Part shown: positions 42,916-54,957 of the stretch, piece after piece
Layout: every line of letters starts with the position of its first letter
Position numbering within the stretch: position 1 is the first letter of the stretch
Source of the DNA: Salvia splendens
Lineage: Eukaryota > Streptophyta > Magnoliopsida > Lamiales > Lamiaceae
NCBI RefSeq assembly: GCF_004379255.2
Contig: NC_056039.1
Coordinates: forward strand, 22,395,883-22,459,882
DNA: 64,000 bases
Reading direction: 5' to 3'
Position numbers and translations under genes: made by a program
Notes under the pieces: model-generated
Database searches by the model: none
Told to the model about the DNA's origin: nothing
What the model saw: the letters and a program-made list of their open reading frames with translations, nothing else

Positions 42916-44451
42916 TGTTGGGGTTTGGAGCCCCTTGCACAGCGGAAGAGTTGTACAAAACAAATAAATCAGACGTAGGATCTATTTGACAGATTATGGG
43001 ATTAATCTATTCACATGTTAACACAGAATTGCATAATAGAACGAAAATAATTCATGCTTAAAGAATATATATCTTAAAACATGAGTTCTACGGTTTAGAG
43101 TTACCGATTTGATTCTCCAAAGAATCATCGATTGCTCGCGCCTTATCAACGATGATCTTCAATACTAGACCACATATCTTCTGACTGGTTCCTGAACTGT
43201 ATCTCGATATCAGGGTGGGCTGATCTTATCAAAACAGTATGACTCGAATAAAGAGACAGAACTTTCTCACGAAGGAGAAGCTGAAAAACTCACGGAGGAG
43301 AAAATTAGAAAATTTCGTCCTCCTTCAAAAAGAGAAGGGATGAAAATTTCATCTTTAAAAATTGTGTTTTCTGTCTCATTTATTCTCCTATTTATATTTA
43401 GTTCATATTGGGCCCAGTCAGGGATCTATGGAAGGTTTTGGATACGGGCTCCCCCAATTAGCCTTTTACTAATTAAATTGAACCCACAATTTAATACAAG
43501 CTTATATTGGAATATTACGAGCAGCCACTATAGAAGTAATATTGACCTCCCCATCCAAATATGAAATTACAAGTAATCCGGGTTTCCATTTTATTTATTA
43601 TTTATTTCCCGTGCTTAAGATATTAATGTCCATTAATTAATTAAAGTCTGCTATGGACTTAATTATTTAACATCTTATCAGTTCTAAGAGTGGACTTAAC
43701 AACAAACACTTATTTATTATTCATGGAATAATTAAATTCCAACTGGCCAGTTTCTGAATAATAAAACCTTGTTCAAGCTCCTCTTGAGGACATTATCAAA
43801 CGAGACTCACCTCGTGCACGATTCAACATAATAGCAATCCTAGCACCACTAGATATTAATCACCACTACCCAATATATCAGGATTATTAGGTTGCGAAAA
43901 ACCCGCACCTTTTGATAAGTCAAAGTAGTGCATAATCAATACCGTATGCTCAATGCTAACGTATTTAGATTAAGAAATAGTATTTTATCAAGACCTAGTC
44001 TTTCAGTAGATAGCATAAAGGCTCGTTTTGATGTTAGATCCATTCAGTGCTATACCACACCAACGTCATCTTATTTCAATAAGACTTAAAAATAATCAGA
44101 CTAACATTGCAATCTTTCGCGATAGGTAGCCAAAGCCTATCTAGGTTGTTAAATTCTTCTTTTTCTTTTGCAAAACATTGCATAGAACCGACAGTAGTTA
44201 CCTTAAAGTGGACGACGCCCACAACCAGTCTACTAAGCAAAAGACTTAGGATTTGTTTACTTCTTATGCATTTAAATGTTTATAAAACATCTTATAAACG
44301 CACAAGCAAACACAATGTAATAATATACTGATTCTATTCGTGCAAACTGCTCGAATAATATTGAATCGGGTTAAAAGTGGATTGTAGAGTTTTTCGTATA
44401 CAAGCAAGATTATATTCTCGTGAACTTGCTCAAAACATGCTTTTCAGTATA
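42916..44451 (-). mobile_element. Copia LTR at an inversion-like junction between elements C and D
   Basis: Homologous to 22422-23986 throughout. Its 3' end is intact (TGTTGGGG at 42916 in plus sense); the 5' end lacks about ten bases at 44451. No internal copia sequence adjoins it. The flanks do not match as a target duplication (TTTCA and TGAGT). The two sides belong to different gypsy elements in opposite orientation: RT of C on the left, gag of D on the right. Ectopic recombination between LTRs is the likely origin. Confidence 0.85.
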
Positions 44452-45274
44452 TGAGTTTTTAAATGAGTTTAGCAAGTTGTGCAGTATTCAGAAAAAGCCC
44501 AACGACACAACAGAAGAGGATTATCGTCTACGTGCAATTCCATTTGCCGTCAAGGGAGAGGCTAACACATGGCTGCTGCAGCTACCTCAGGATTCCATCC
44601 GGACATGGAGAGATTTCAAGTTGGAGTTTCTAGATTACTTTTTCCCTTCGAACAAGACAAACTCTCTTAAGAAGGAAATCGTAGAATGTTAACATGAGTA
44701 TGATGAATCTCTGAGTCAATATTGGTCACGGTTTAAAGGATTATTAGATGCATGCCCGAATCATAGAATGATCAAGGCAGAGATTTATTATCTGTTTTAT
44801 GAAGGAGCAAACCGTAAGTCAAAGGATCTGATGAATTCCTCGAGCGGGGGAAATTTTAAGAAGAAAAAGGGAAGTGAAGCAAGAGAGATCTTGGGAAAGC
44901 TGATAGAGGCCAAAAAGGCGTACGACAACCCAAGGAATATTATGAGGAGAGGGTCAGCAAATGCTCTGAGGGAGCAAGATGACGAAAGAGTCGAGGCGAG
45001 AATAGATAGGCTTGAGAAAGCACTCTTGAATGCAATTGAGAAGACTAACCCACCAGCCTCACAGGAGAAAGAGAAGCCTCAGGGTCCAAGAGAAATTTCA
45101 CCCCAGCAATACTATGGCCCTCAAGAGGGTGATTACCAGACCCAGGTGAATGCGATGGGGAGTTGGAACCCAGATGGAAGTTGGAATCAATGGAGACAGA
45201 GGGATGCACCTTGGAGAAACCATCCCAATTTTAGATGGTCTGACAACGATCCGAACCAACCACCTCCACAATAG
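44452..45274 (+). pseudogene. gag: gag of element D, N-terminally truncated
   Basis: It enters at YEFLNEFSKLCSIQKKP and continues IPFAVKGEANTWLLQLPQD, DACPNHRMIKAEIYYLFYE, then the coil EARIDRLEKALLNAIEK, then Trp/Asn/Gln-rich sequence. One stop at 44690-44692 breaks the capsid. A further stop ends the frame at 45272-45274. Confidence 0.85.
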
Positions 45275-46135
45275 AACGCCCTGTTGACACATCAACCAGA
45301 AAGGTAGACTACCTGGTCTGGGAGAAATCAGGAGGGGCAGAACAGCTGGAGCAACTGGAACCAGTGAGATCATTCGAATTGGGGAAACAGGAATCAAAAC
45401 CACCAGGGGAACTCTTATGTACCACCACATCAAAGGAATTACCCAGGAAATTATCAAAATTCCCAACCTACTTACCAGGGGAACCAAGGGCCAGGAAATC
45501 AATACAATAACAGTTCAGGAGGTCAGGGAAACTTTTGCCAGAACCAAGGAAGTGGACTGAACCAGGGCTCGGGACCGAATCCCAGCCAACCCACTTCTAA
45601 GCCACCAAGGAATATTGATGATATGGTGCATGATCTAGTCAGTTCGCAACAACATATGCAGAACAACTTGCAATCTAACAATGACGTGGTCCATAAGCTT
45701 TGAGACTCTCAGTTGGAGCAGAAGACAGCAATGGACATGTTGACCAAGCAATTGTCCCAGATTGCGACTTCCTTGAGCGAGATGCGAGGGAACGAAGGAA
45801 AGATTCCTGCCTCAGTAAGGCCACCAGACAGAGCTAACATCAGTCAAATCACTTTAAGACCTGGGTGAGGTTATGACGGTCCAGTGATGAGGATAAATGA
45901 AGGGACACCTCCCACAGAAGGCAAGGAAGGGAAGAACTCAGTTCCTGAATCTGAGAATTCGAAGAGAGGGAGTGCTGTAAGAAGAGAAGACCTTCGGGAA
46001 AGCGACTTGGAGAAACCGCTACCAAGTGTGGCTGAACCATTTTTCCTAGACCCAGAGCCAGAAGTGGAGAATGAAGTAGTGAGGAAGGAAACGGGTGAGT
46101 TTTCAGTTGGAGGATCTACAAGAGCGGGGAAATAA
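45275..46135 (+). pseudogene. gag: gag tail and gag/PR linker of element D
   Basis: Asn/Gln/Gly-rich sequence with several stops (for example 45367-45369) leads to DDMVHDLVSSQQHMQNNLQS and MLTKQLSQIATSLSEMRGN. These match the linker of A and E. The acidic stretch at 45884-46135 precedes protease. Confidence 0.75.
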
Positions 46136-46850
46136 TTGAAACCATATCCGCACCAAGGAGAGGCTAAGAAGAAGAAGGATGAACCGGTGGATTTCATGGA
46201 TATCTTTGGAAAGTTGGAAATAAACTTATTGTTCTTAATGGCCTTGAAATTACCGGTTTTCAGCAAATTCATCAAGGATTTCATGTTGGAAAGACAAGAC
46301 CTAGTGGGAAGATTCTGATTGGCGAGAACGTGTCAGCAGTGATTCAGAAACGCAGGATGCCTTCGAAATGCACTGACCTAGGTATGTTCACCTTACCCAT
46401 TTCCATTGGTGATGTCATAATTGAGCATGCTATGTGTGATTTAGGGGCATCGATAAATGTTTTACCGCTTGCCATATACAAAAAGTTGGTAGGAGTAGGA
46501 ATGGTGGATACAAAAGTGGTGATCCAATTGACGGATAGGTCGTGCATTTGTCCAGAGGAAGTTTTGGAAAATGTTATAGTCAAAGTGCATGATTTTCTGT
46601 ATCTGGCCGATTTCCATTTTATTAAAATGAGTGATAATGAATCTGCCGAGTCTAGCGGGGTGCTTTTAGGACGACTTTTTCTGCGTACCTCTAAGACCAT
46701 TATCGATGTCTTCGATGGAACAATATATTTGGACTATAACGGGGAGAAATATACATTTAGCATAGATGAAGCAATGAAGAAACCATTAGATGTAGAGAAT
46801 TTGCATGCTATCGATGTTATTAACCCCTTGGTCCAGTAATACCTTGAGAC
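46136..46850 (+). pseudogene. Protease region of element D
   Basis: PVDFMDIFGKLEINLLFL is followed by a frameshift near 46315, then GMFTLPISIGDVIIEHAMCD and the DLGASINVLPLAIY active site. The second half has HDFLYLADFHFIKMSDN and GVLLGRLFLRT. The conserved GRPF is GRLF here. A stop at 46837-46839 lies in the PR/RT connector. Confidence 0.83.
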
Positions 46851-48105
46851 CGAGTTAATGCAGGAGCAGATTGATAATTCAAAGTTAAGTCACTCTATTG
46901 ACAGAGAGGCAGCTGGTTGGTGTGAGGCAATGCATGCGAAGGAATTAACGGATGAGGAGCTAGCTGAAGCTATTTCGGAGTTTGTAAAAATCCAGATACA
47001 GTTAGGTCAAGGGGATCAGCTCATGTGGTTAGCATGAAAAATTCTTTTGGGTCTGGAAAGGGAATGATAACGTATGCGACAGAAAAAAATTCCTTGCCCT
47101 AGGAAACAAGTACCGCCAAGAAGGAACTGAAAACGCTCCCACCAGGCCTCAAGTATGCCTATCTGGAAGAAAATGAGACTTTCCCGGTCATCGTCAACAG
47201 CAACTTGACCGAGGAACAGGAGAGAGATCTATTGGAAGTAATCAGAATGAACAAGAAGGCAATAGGATGGACTCTCGCAGACCTAGTAGGGATGAGTTCG
47301 GATCTTTGCATGCATCACATCAGGTTGGAAGAAGGATCTAAGGCCTATAGAGATCCGCAACGTAAGCTAAATCCAAACATGAGGGATGAAGTTATGAAGG
47401 AAGTTTCGAAGCTGCTTTCCCTAGGCATCATTTACTCCATACCAGACAGTGAATGGGTTAGTCCGGTTCACATGGTGGCTAAAAAGTCCGGAATTCAGGT
47501 AGTTAAGAATGACAAGAACGAATTGGTGCCCACTCGACTTGTCACTGGGTGGAGGATGTGCATCGATTACAGGAAACTGAATGAAGCAACCAGGAAGGAT
47601 CATTTCCCATTACCCTTCATTGATCAGATGCTAGAGAGGCTGGCTGGAAAGCAATATTTTTACTTCCTTGACGGATACAGTGGGTACTTCCAGATCTATG
47701 TTTTCTTGCCCCTTTGGCACGTATGCTTATAGAAGGATGCCGTTTGGGCTGTGCAATGCGTCGGTCACTTTCCAATGTTGCATGATGAGTATCTTCTCAG
47801 ATCTACTAGAGGATTGTATTGAGATTTTCATGGACGACTTCACCGTATATGGGAACTCTTTCGAGTCCTGTTTAGCTAGCATGGACGTAGTACTGAGGAG
47901 ATGCCAGGAAAAGAATGTGGTCCTTAATTTCGAAAAGTGTCACTTCATGGTACCCGAGGGAATCGTCTTGGGGCATGTAGTCTCGGAGAAGGGGATACAG
48001 GTGGACCAAGCAAAGGTCGATGTGATTTCGAAATTGCCGTACCCTACGAATCAAAAAGAAGTCAGGGGATTCCTCGGGCATGCAGGTTTTATAGAAGATT
48101 CATAA
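46851..48105 (+). pseudogene. pol: RT of element D
   Basis: The connector (WCEAMHAKELTDEELAEAI) is followed by an open segment at 47205-47732: KKAIGWTLADLVGMSS, HHIRLEEGSKAYRDPQRKLN, GWRMCIDYRKLNEATRKD, FLDGYSGYFQIYV. About 28 bases are then missing relative to A (the segment after FQIYV), shifting the frame. RRMPFGLCNASVTFQ, IFMDDFTVYGNSF and KCHFMVPEGIVLGHVV follow to 48105. Confidence 0.87.
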
Positions 48106-48709
48106 AGGACTTCGCGAAGATTGCTCAGCCGGTCACCCATCTGTTACATAATGATGTTGATTTCATCTTCGACGAAGAATGTAAGAAGGCTTTTCAATTA
48201 TTGAAGGATAAGCTAGTGTCTGCCCCTATCACCAGGGCACCCGATTGGAGTCTTCCGTTTGAAATAATGTGTGATGCAAGCGAGTTCGCCGTGGGGGCGG
48301 AACTAGGTCAAAGGATCGATGGAAAAAGTTACGTGATTTTCTATGCCTCGAAGACACTCAACCAAGCCCAGAAAAACTATGACACCACAGAAAAGGAAAT
48401 GTTAGCAGTCGTGTATTCATTCGAGAAATTCCGACCATACTTACTGGGGTCGAGGGTGATAGTTTTCATGCAGCTATCAAGTACTTGCTGGCAAAGAAAG
48501 AATCCAAGCAAAGGTTAATCCGTTGGGTGTTACTCTCGCAAGAATTTGATTGGGAAGTGAGAGACAAAAAGGGGACAGAGAATAAAGTGGCTGACCATCT
48601 GAGTCGGATTTTCCAGGGAGAGACGGAGGAAGCTATACTTGACGCATTCCCGGAGGAACATCTGTACTACATAGGAAGTCTCCTAGACATATCAGTTGGA
48701 AGGAAATAA
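48106..48709 (+). pseudogene. pol: RNase H of element D
   Basis: FEIMCDASEFAVGAELGQR and [18 protein letters not shown] are intact. A 7-base deletion near 48465 removes the TDHA segment holding a catalytic Asp and shifts the frame. It then continues [16 protein letters not shown] to the end of the domain. Confidence 0.85.
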
Positions 48710-48807
48710 TGGCGATAACAGGTCCAGGAGATGCTGAGAAAAGAAAGTGTCAGCTGAACGCTGAACCATGGTTCGCAGACCTGGCAAATTGCTTGGTCAC
48801 ATGAGAG

Positions 48808-49715
48808 GTGCCAAGTTCACAAGAAATTTCCCGGGCCCAGAAGATGAAGGTTAAAAGCGAGGCAAGGTATCATTTCTGGGACGATCTTTACTTGTGGAGG
48901 ATGGGAGCTGACCAGGTAATCAGGAGATGTATTCCCGAATGGGAACAGAGGGATGTGCTTAATCATTGCCATGCGTTGGCGTGTGGAGGTCATTTTGGGC
49001 CAAGGAAGACTGCGAGGAAAGTCCTAGACGGTGGATTCTATTGGCCTACATTACACAAGGACTCTTTTCAATTCTGTCAAAACTGTGAGAGATGCCAGCG
49101 AACTGGAGGAATTTCAAGGAAACATGAGATGCCGCAAATCCCAGTAATCGTCTGCGAAATTTTTGACGTCTGGGGGATGGATTTCATGGGCCCATTTACA
49201 TCTTCGTATGGGAATGCATACATTCTTGTGGCCGTGGATTACGTTTCAAAGTGGATAGAAGTCAAGGCTACCACGTATTGTGAGGCCAAAGAGGTGGCTA
49301 AGTTTCTTAGAGCTAACATTTTCAAAAGGTACGGTGTGCCCCGAGCTATTATATCTGACCAAGGGACGCATTTCTGCAACAGAACCATAGAAGCTCTGAT
49401 GATGAAATACGGAGTCCACCACAGGCTTTCTACCCCATATCATCCTCAGTCTAATGGACATGCGGAGATCTCAAACAGGGAGATCAAGGCAATATTGGAG
49501 AAGACGGTGAATCCGTCAAGGAAGGATTGGAGCAAGAGGCTTGGCGACGCATTGTGGGCATACAGGACAACATACAAAACACCTATTGGAATGTCGCCCT
49601 ACAGGCTGGTGTTTAGCAAGATGTGCCATTTGCCCGTGGGAGTGGAGCACAAAGCATATTGGGCGGTGAAGGAGATTAATATGAGACCCCAATCTTGTGA
49701 GGAAGAGAGGAAACT
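48808..49715 (+). pseudogene. pol: Integrase of element D, first copy
   Basis: Open throughout: [32 protein letters not shown] (zinc region), [28 protein letters not shown], then [17 protein letters not shown] with the DDE residues. It stops being integrase at 49715, where the C-terminal segment is replaced by a restart of the domain. The end of this frame (KFPGPRR) is junction sequence. Confidence 0.88.
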
Positions 49716-50609
49716 GAAATTTCCCGGGCCCAGAAGATGAAGGTTAAAAGCGAGGAAATATATTATTTCTGGGACGATCCTTACTTGTGGAGGATGGGAG
49801 CTGACTAGGTAATCAGGAGATGTATTCCCGAATGGGAGCAGACGGATGTGCTTAATCATTGCCATGCGTTAGCGTGTGGAGGTTATTTTGAGCCAAGGAA
49901 GAATGCGAGGAATGTCCTAGACGGTGGATTCTATTGGCCTACGTTACACAAAGACTCTTTTCAATTCTGTCAAAACTGTGAGAGATGCCAGCAAACTGGA
50001 GGAATTTCAAGGAAACATGAGATGCCGCAAATCCCATTAATCGTCTGCGAAATTTTTGACGTCTGGGAGATGGATTTCATGGGCCCATTTCCATCTTCGT
50101 ATGGGAATGCATACATCCTTGTGGTCGTGGATTACGTTTCAAAGTGGATAGAAGTCAAGGCTACCACGTATTGTGAGGCCAAAGAGGTGGCTAAGTTTCT
50201 TAGAGCTAACATTTTCAAAAGGTACGGTGTGCCCCAAGCTATTATATCTGACCAAGGGATGCATTTCTGCAACCGAACCATAGAAGCTCTGATGAGGAAA
50301 TACGGAATCCACCACAGGATTTCTACCCCATATCATCCTCAGTCTAATGGACAGGCGGAGATCTCAAACAGGGAGATCAAGGCAATATTGGAGAAGACGG
50401 TGAATCCGTCAAGGAAGGATTGGAGCAAGAGGCTCGGCGATGCATTGTGGGCATACAGGACAGCATACAAAACACCTATTGGAATGTCGCCCTACATGCT
50501 GGTGTTTCGCAAGATGTGCCATCTGCCCCGTGGGAGTGGAGCACAGAGCATATTGGGCGGTGAAGGAGATTAATATGAGACCCCAATATTGTGAGGAAGA
50601 GAGGAAACT
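48823..50609 (+). repeat. Tandem duplication of the integrase, unit 893 bp
   Basis: GAAATTTCCCGGGCCCAGAA starts at 48823 and again at 49716. The second unit ends at 50609, where it returns to the normal gene (GAGGAAACTG then CAACTTCAGG). The units differ by scattered substitutions and one inserted C near 50528. Confidence 0.92.
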
Positions 50610-50964
50610 GCAACTTCAGGAGCTGGAGGAGTTAAGGCTTGAGTCGTATGAGTCCGCGATGTGGTATAAGGAGAAGACGAAGCTTTGGCATGACAAAAAC
50701 CTCCGGGTCAAGGAACTACAATTGGGTCAGAAGGTGCTCATTTTTTAATCTAGGCTCAAGCTGATGCCTGGTAAGCTGAAGTCCATGTGGATTGGGCCGT
50801 ACACAATTGTTGCCCTTCGAGCGAATGGAGCTGTGGAAATCCAGGGAAGTACCTCAAACTCTATTCCTTTCCTTGTTAATGGTCTTCGAGTGAAAGTTTT
50901 TAGGGATAATTCTGAGTTGTGTGTGGCGGAGGAAGTGCCACTACGCGCACTCTCTAGTGAGTAG
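49716..50964 (+). pseudogene. pol: Integrase of element D, second copy with C-terminus
   Basis: It repeats the zinc and DDE domains ([32 protein letters not shown]). A TAG at 49807-49809 interrupts the start, and an extra C near 50528 shifts the frame. The C-terminal part (LQLGQKVLIF, a stop at 50746-50748, then KSMWIGPYTI) completes the gene to 50964. The glycine of WGMDF is Glu here. Confidence 0.86.
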
Positions 50965-51573
50965 TGCTCTCGACGTATTCCTGGGTCAAGTAAATGGGAA
51001 TGCATTCTGAATCTATACACTGAACCAGGGGATCTCGAGATTACTCAATTGAAAGTGTAAATAGTTTAATTGCTTTTCAAAAAGTAAAAAATTACCAAAC
51101 AAAGAAAAAAAATCTAATTTTCCAAAAATACATTCGAAACACCAGACTTCATACGGAAATTTTTTTGTCACATGTGAATCCTCGACCTGGGAGTCTGGCG
51201 TTTCATTTTTGTTTTTCCCTAAGTGCGGTATTGCAGAGAATAACATTTACATGGGGCAGAGAGATTTTCGAACCAGAAGTTTGGGAGGGAAGTTGTGAAA
51301 TTTCAAAATTCAAGTTTTTTTCTTTATGAGAAGGCGTACAGTTGCTTATATCATGCCTGCAACCGTCCTACAACCGTTCCCTATCCTTACCTAAAATACC
51401 TATTTCCCTCCTTATTCTTTTTATTTTCCAATCTCTAAAAACCGAACTCTCTCTCTCTCTAACTCTAAAATCTCCCCCAAATCTTTTCTCTCACTATACC
51501 CACAGTTATCTAACCCTAATCGAAAAATTCTCCCAAGTTCTTGTGAAATTTGCAGATTCTGATCATGGAGAAC
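50965..51573 (+). other. Spacer between integrase and ORF3 of element D
   Basis: About 600 noncoding bases, A-rich first, then pyrimidine-rich with a CTCTCTCTCTCT run near 51449-51460. I see no conserved motif shared with the spacer of A. Confidence 0.6.
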
Positions 51574-54046
51574 ACACCGAAAACAGGGAACCCCATCACC
51601 ACAGCAGGATCTGATGCGGCGGCGTTTATGGCGGATTTAACAAGCAAGTTTGGTAGTGCAGAGGAGGCGATGAAGGCCTTCGCCCTCTTCTCAACAATGA
51701 TGGAACAAGCCAAACCTCCCGCCGCAACGACCGCAACACCACCACCACCGACGATTCCGAAAGAATCGATGGCCCAACCCGTGACTTTACATGCAGAAGT
51801 CAAATCGATCATCAGCGCGCCGGAGAGAATCGCGGCGGTAGGCGATGAACAGGAAAACGAGGGTGCTCTGGCCGTGGAACTCGAGCGCATGGCGGTTGGT
51901 GATCGGAGGACAGCACAGGTTTTGGAGGGGGAAACCCCTGTTTTTGCAGAAGGTGTTGATGAGGGGGAAACCCTAGTTTGTGATGATGAGGCTGTTGAGG
52001 GGGAAACCCCTGTTGTCGACAGAATAGTTGCTGAGGGGGAAACCCCAGAAAAGTTTGTGGGCAGTGAAGCCCTTGATGTTGATGAGTTGGCTGCTGAGGG
52101 GGCAACCCCAGTTTACATTCAGGGGGAACCCCTAGTTTGTCTGAGGGGGTAGAGGCCCCCATTCTTGAAGAAATTTCGATGACCGAGGAAAGTAGGTTTA
52201 AATTGGTGGTAGATCTGGCAAAGAATCTGGAAGCCACAGATTCGTCGGTGGATCCAAGGGAGGCCAGGCGTAGGGCGAGAAGGAGCTTGAGGGATGAGAT
52301 CGAAGATCTCACCCTACCCACAAAAGAGGAGTGCCTAGTCCCGGGAACAGAGGGCGAACAAGGGACGGAAGCCCTGAGTCTAGCAGGGAGGAGGATGAAG
52401 TAGAAGAGCGCCGTCTGGCGGAGGAATGCAAAAGGAAAGGAAAGCATGCGGCTCCCTCCCAGACCAGGAAGTCAAGCAAGACCGCAACGGGTAAATCTGT
52501 TGAAACTCCACTTCCTGCCCCAACAAAAGTTCCTTTCGCTAAGGCACGGGTCAGCCCTAACCCGGCTAGTGAGTCCAATGATGAAGCGATGGATGAGCAA
52601 GAGGAAGAGTTGAACTTCGAGCCAGCAGAGGTCTGGTTCACAAAAGGGCTACTCGAAGCGATGGGGAAGTTTGATGATCTAAAGAGGGCAGCAACCTACA
52701 AGGAGCGGAGTAGTTCTGGAAAGCTAGCAAAGTCTGGGAAACAGTACGATCCGGAAGAGTTGAGGGAGATTGATTCAGATGAGGAGTTCCGCCAATACAT
52801 TGGTGCCATTGGGTTAGATTGGCTATTGAAACATAGCGCCGCGGAAGTGCCGACAGCGTTTGCAAGGGAGTTCTTTTCGATATTCCGGCTGAAGTACACC
52901 ACCGATCTTGACGCGGACTCGATCACCTTCCGGCTGTTTACTGAGGAGCACGAGATGAGTATCAGGGAGTGGTCCCTACGGATGGGGCTGTTCACTCGCG
53001 CAGAAGATGATGAGGGACTTTGGAACGAGCGAGTGGTAGGAGCTCCGAAGTTCACCCCCGGGTTCAAGCCACAGTCTGCATGGGAGTTTGTCACCCATCC
53101 TAAGGTGGGGCAATTCAAGACCAGCTATTCCAAAAGCTTCCATATTGAGAACCGCATCCTACAATTTGCCCAGACATTTATAAGCTACAACCTGAATGGG
53201 ACTTCCAATTCTGCTTTAACCACTGCTGACCTCTATTTTACATGATGCATGGCGAAAAAAGTAAAGGTGTACTTAGGCTATTGGCTGGCTCAGGCTTGTC
53301 ACTAGATGGCTGCCAATCCCTCCCGCCACATATACACGTGTCACCTTCTCGGAGCTTACCTCCAGCGCAACACGATAATGAAGATAGCCAAATCCGCGCC
53401 CGAGCTAGTCATGTTCGAGCCCCCCGAGATATTCAGCGTTGATTATTTCTTCAACAAGGGTTTGCTCTACATGCACGGGAAGGATGTGTGTTTCTACGAG
53501 GTGGGCAGGATGGAACCCCAAGTGAAGCCGGAGCAGGATGGTGTCGAATTACTGAACAACGAAGAGTATGAAGAGATGAAAAAGGAAATGTGTACGATGC
53601 AGAAGGAGCTCAGTGAAGTCCGGAAGGAGATGGGCGAGATGAGGAAGGAACTCGGCGGAGTCCGAGAGGAGATGATGGCCCTCAAGGGCAGTATTACTGA
53701 TCTGGTGGTGAGGTCATCCGCACAGAATGATCGTATGACGGAAGCCGTTAAGTTGATGATGATGACCCAGTGGCTGAAGGAGAAGTTTCCCGAGCCCCAG
53801 AAGAAATTGCCCTCTGGACCCGGCAGCGTGTCCAAGCAGCTAGGGCAGGGAAGTTCATCCCTCCAACAATCCCCACCAGCGTCAAAGTCTCTGTTAGCCC
53901 CGTCTGCATCGAAGCCCTTGTCTGTGAAAAAGAATGTGTCGAAACAGAGTGAGAAGGAAGAGGAGAAGCCGGCGTCGCCGGCAAGGAAGAAAGTGAAGGT
54001 GGCCCACCCCTATGTTCCACCCCAGTTTGGCTCCCGCAGGGGCTAA
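51574..54046 (+). pseudogene. ORF3 (Athila-type extra ORF) of element D
   Basis: The start is MENTPKTGNPITTAGSD. Residues ~110-190 hold repeats of EGETPV. A frameshift near 52140 is followed by an acidic/basic linker. The conserved core is at 52840-53245: AFAREFFSIFRLKYTTDLDA, FRLFTEEHEMSIREWSLR, then a TGA. It resumes at 53306 with AANPSRHIYTCHLLGAYLQR. The C-terminal part has a long regular coiled coil (MQKELSEVRKEMGEMRKELG) and a basic tail ending at a TAA at 54044-54046. It is the least damaged ORF3 here. Function is unknown; the coil suggests self-association. Confidence 0.82.
51926..52133 (+). repeat. Array of GGGG-loop-CCCC mini-hairpins within ORF3 of D
   Basis: Six units (51926-51939, 51962-51974, 51998-52011, 52034-52046, 52097-52109, 52121-52133) contain GGGG, a short loop and CCCC. 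Loops are GAAA in four, GCAA in one and a shortened GAA in the last. Five units encode the EGETP/EGATP repeat. Confidence 0.7.
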
Positions 54047-54210
54047 ACCCCGAATTGAGACCCCCAATGACCAAGTAACTCTTACCTCTCAGTTTTTCTT
54101 TTCATTTTTTTTATGTTTGTATATGTTTGCTGTTTTGAGTTTATGCTTTTGTGTTTGTTTTTCCAGCATGCCTAGTAGTGTATATATGTGTCTGCGTTTA
54201 TATGTGTCTT

Positions 54211-54248
54211 CTTCCACTTAGCCCAATCTTTGGTCTAAGTGTGAGAAG
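54211..54248 (+). other. 3' region hairpin, D copy 1
   Basis: Arms CACTTAG and CTAAGTG; inner stem CCAA/TTGG with loop TCT and the conserved C/T mismatch. It is followed by GTGAGAAGTTTG, as in A. Confidence 0.82.
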
Positions 54249-54295
54249 TTTGTGTTTCTTTTAGGCATGTTTTGGCTTTTGTTCTATAGTAATTT

Positions 54296-54330
54296 CTCCC
54301 ACTTATCCCGTTGCTCGGTCTAAGTGTGAG
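54296..54330 (+). other. 3' region hairpin, D copy 2
   Basis: Arms CTCCCACTTA and TAAGTGTGAG; the inner stem shortens to CCG/CGG with loop TTGCT. Confidence 0.75.
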
Positions 54331-54429
54331 ATGTTTGTTTTACTTGTGCTTGTTTGTTGTTTTGTGTTGTGCTTTTTGTGTTTGTTTAGGTCTGTTATTC
54401 CTTCATTGTTTCCCCCTTTCACAGGGATA

Positions 54430-54443
54430 GCTTGGGGACAAGC
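54430..54443 (+). other. GCTTG-GGGA-CAAGC hairpin in 3' region of element D
   Basis: Five paired bases close a GGGA loop. It lies between a C-rich run (54412-54422) and a G-rich run (54454-54468) that may pair as the counterpart of the long inverted repeats of A, B and H. The same loop motif recurs just before the 3' LTR. Confidence 0.6.
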
Positions 54444-54813
54444 TTGAGTAAAGTGGGAGGGGGAGGGAGTTAGCGGAGTTTTTGTTGAGTTTTTGTAAAT
54501 GTGAATAGGAGTCTTTAGGTCTAGGTCTTTGTGTGTCGCATGAGCTAGTGAATACAATACGACAAGATTCCCTTAGTAAGAGCAATTGAAGATAGGATGC
54601 ATGTCAACTTTGAGGCCTTTTTCCTTAATAAACTGACATCGGTTTGAATGAAGTGAGAACGATAGATGATGCCTTAGATGACCTAGTTGTGAAGCCCCAC
54701 TATAAGAGTGAGTTATAAGCCTAAACACTTTGAGCTAACATGTAAAAGGGGGGGGGGGGGCGCCACTGAATGCTTAGGGAAAAGAGTATGAATGAGAAAA
54801 AAAGAGGGTTTCT

Positions 54814-54896
54814 GGAGGTATAAGCTGGACAAAGTCCAGAGAGAGAAAAAATATATATATAAAATCGGAGGTATAAGCTGGATGAAGTCCAGGGAG

Positions 54897-54905
<9 letters not shown>
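54814..54905. repeat. Imperfect 53 bp tandem duplication
   Basis: GGAGGTATAAGCTGGA starts at 54814 and again at 54867, each followed by AAGTCCAG, a purine run and AT repeats. Confidence 0.8.

Positions 54906-54953
<48 letters not shown>
54899..54953. repeat. (AT)n microsatellite
   Basis: About 27 uninterrupted AT units inside the 3' noncoding region of D. No MITE interrupts it. Confidence 0.95.
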
Positions 54954-54957
<4 letters not shown>

